This document shows, piece by piece, positions 63,405-64,000 of a DNA stretch of 64,000 bases. Each line of letters starts with the position of its first letter. Within the stretch, counting starts at the first letter, position 1. Location of the stretch: positions 12,462,001 through 12,526,000 of the forward strand of contig OX637334.1 in the NCBI GenBank assembly GCA_951799405.1. The letters are read 5' to 3'. Origin of the DNA: Agapetus fuscipes. Taxonomy: Eukaryota > Arthropoda > Insecta > Trichoptera > Glossosomatidae. The position numbers and the translations under genes were made by a program. The notes beneath the pieces were generated by a model. That model was not told where the DNA came from, searched no databases, and saw nothing but the letters and a program-made list of their open reading frames with translations.

Positions 63405-64000
63405 TTAGGTCCTTACATATGAGATTGGAGTTTTGTATGGGAGGAACAAAAAGTTTTTTTTTTTAATCTAAAATATTTATTTAATCAAAGTATGTACCAT
63501 TGCTATCTATGCACTTTTGGCATCTCATAGGTGGTTCATTGATCCCTTTATCAAAATAACCATTCGGACGGCAATCAATACAATCTTTGAAGGCGGTTTG
63601 GACCGCCCCATCGGAGTTGAATTATTTTCCTTACAAGAAGTTATCCAAATTTCGAAAAAAAATGGTAATCTGTTGGAGCAAGGTCCGGAGAGTATGTGAG
63701 ATGTCGTAAACATTCCAATTGAAGCTCTCCTAATTTGGTAGCCGTCTGTTGTGCAGTGTGTGGTCTAGCGTTGCCATGAAGCAGCAGTGGCCTAGAGCAA
63801 TTGACCAGCTTCAATTGTTTAGCAGCTAGTTTTTCCATCATGGTTTGCAGTTGCTGACAATAGACATCTGCCGTAATCATCTGACCAGATTTAAGAAAGG
63901 TGTAGTGAACGACACCGGCACTAGTCCACCAAACGCTCACAAGTAACTTTTTTGAGACAATTTTCGCTTGGGGCATGATTTGGCTAGTTCGGCAGAATTC
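63405..64000 (-). pseudogene. mariner transposase, 3' part (runs off the window)
   Basis: TIR TTAGGTCCTTACATATGA at 63405 preceded by TA. It is the same family as the element at 41384. Minus-strand protein from 63976: VSVWWTSAGVVHYTF, ITADVYCQQLQTMMEKLAA, LLLHGNARPHTA and SPDLAPTDYHFF, then a stop near 63641. Two catalytic aspartates of the D,D34D triad appear substituted: WWD is WWT, and HDNARPH is HGNARPH. The final TD remains. It is therefore inactive. The 5' end lies beyond the window. Confidence 0.9.

Overview
This is repeat-dense eukaryotic DNA, almost certainly from an insect. Lepidoptera is my best guess, from the AT-rich base composition, frequent CCTACCTA-type strings, interstitial (TTAGG)n/(CCTAA)n telomere-type repeats, a probable cecropia-type mariner and a Helitron-like end in CTAG. 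There are no operons, CRISPR arrays or prokaryotic genes. Most of the sequence is layers of transposable elements (TEs), many inserted into one another.

Two host genes can be supported. (1) PPCDC (phosphopantothenoylcysteine decarboxylase, coenzyme A biosynthesis) lies on the minus strand in three exons: 54303-54181, 51004-50798 and 44078-43806. They splice in phase 0 to a complete 200-residue protein with its catalytic His and Cys. The introns are about 3.2 kb and 6.7 kb and are packed with TEs. (2) The first coding exon of NPRL2 (GATOR1 complex) starts at 55747 on the plus strand and splices at 55943/55944. The two genes are head to head about 1.4 kb apart. I found no later NPRL2 exon, so 55.9-64 kb is probably its first intron.

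Layout. 1-9.6 kb: SINE tails, a duplicated poly(A) retrocopy carrying a hammerhead-containing insertion, diverged tandem repeats, a TTA-flanked Harbinger-like MITE and hairpins. 9.7-12.7 kb: a large candidate TIR element holding two LINE 3' remnants. 12.8-17.3 kb: a tandem duplication with long (GTAT)n tracts and a telomere-motif minisatellite, running into a Helitron-like 3' end. 18.8-21 kb: a decayed gene with a Mutator-like transposase domain and a YqaJ nuclease domain. 23.7-29.1 kb: LINE and gypsy fragments, then a LINE with monomeric 5' repeats. 30.7-35.2 kb: a copia retrotransposon with an intact 1273-codon gag-pol, 5-bp target duplications and a structurally aberrant 5' LTR. 36.3-43.8 kb: a LINE split by a TIR element, a giant foldback, a mariner split by a MITE, and a 675-bp MITE. 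43.8-54.3 kb: PPCDC with LINEs, SINEs and a 1065-bp solo LTR in its introns. 55.7-64 kb: NPRL2 exon 1, segmental duplications, more LINE/SINE/hammerhead remnants, a 200-bp assembly gap and a second mariner.

The most notable signals are: five hammerhead-ribozyme-like motifs in small inverted-repeat retroelements of Penelope/retrozyme type, one with its exact insertion boundaries shown by an empty paralogous site; the copia element with two U5-type ends; a SINE family whose 3' tail matches LINE 3' ends present in the same window; a dimeric SINE; a ~250-bp repeat of unclear class in at least 16 copies; and several nested insertions dated by intact/empty site pairs.
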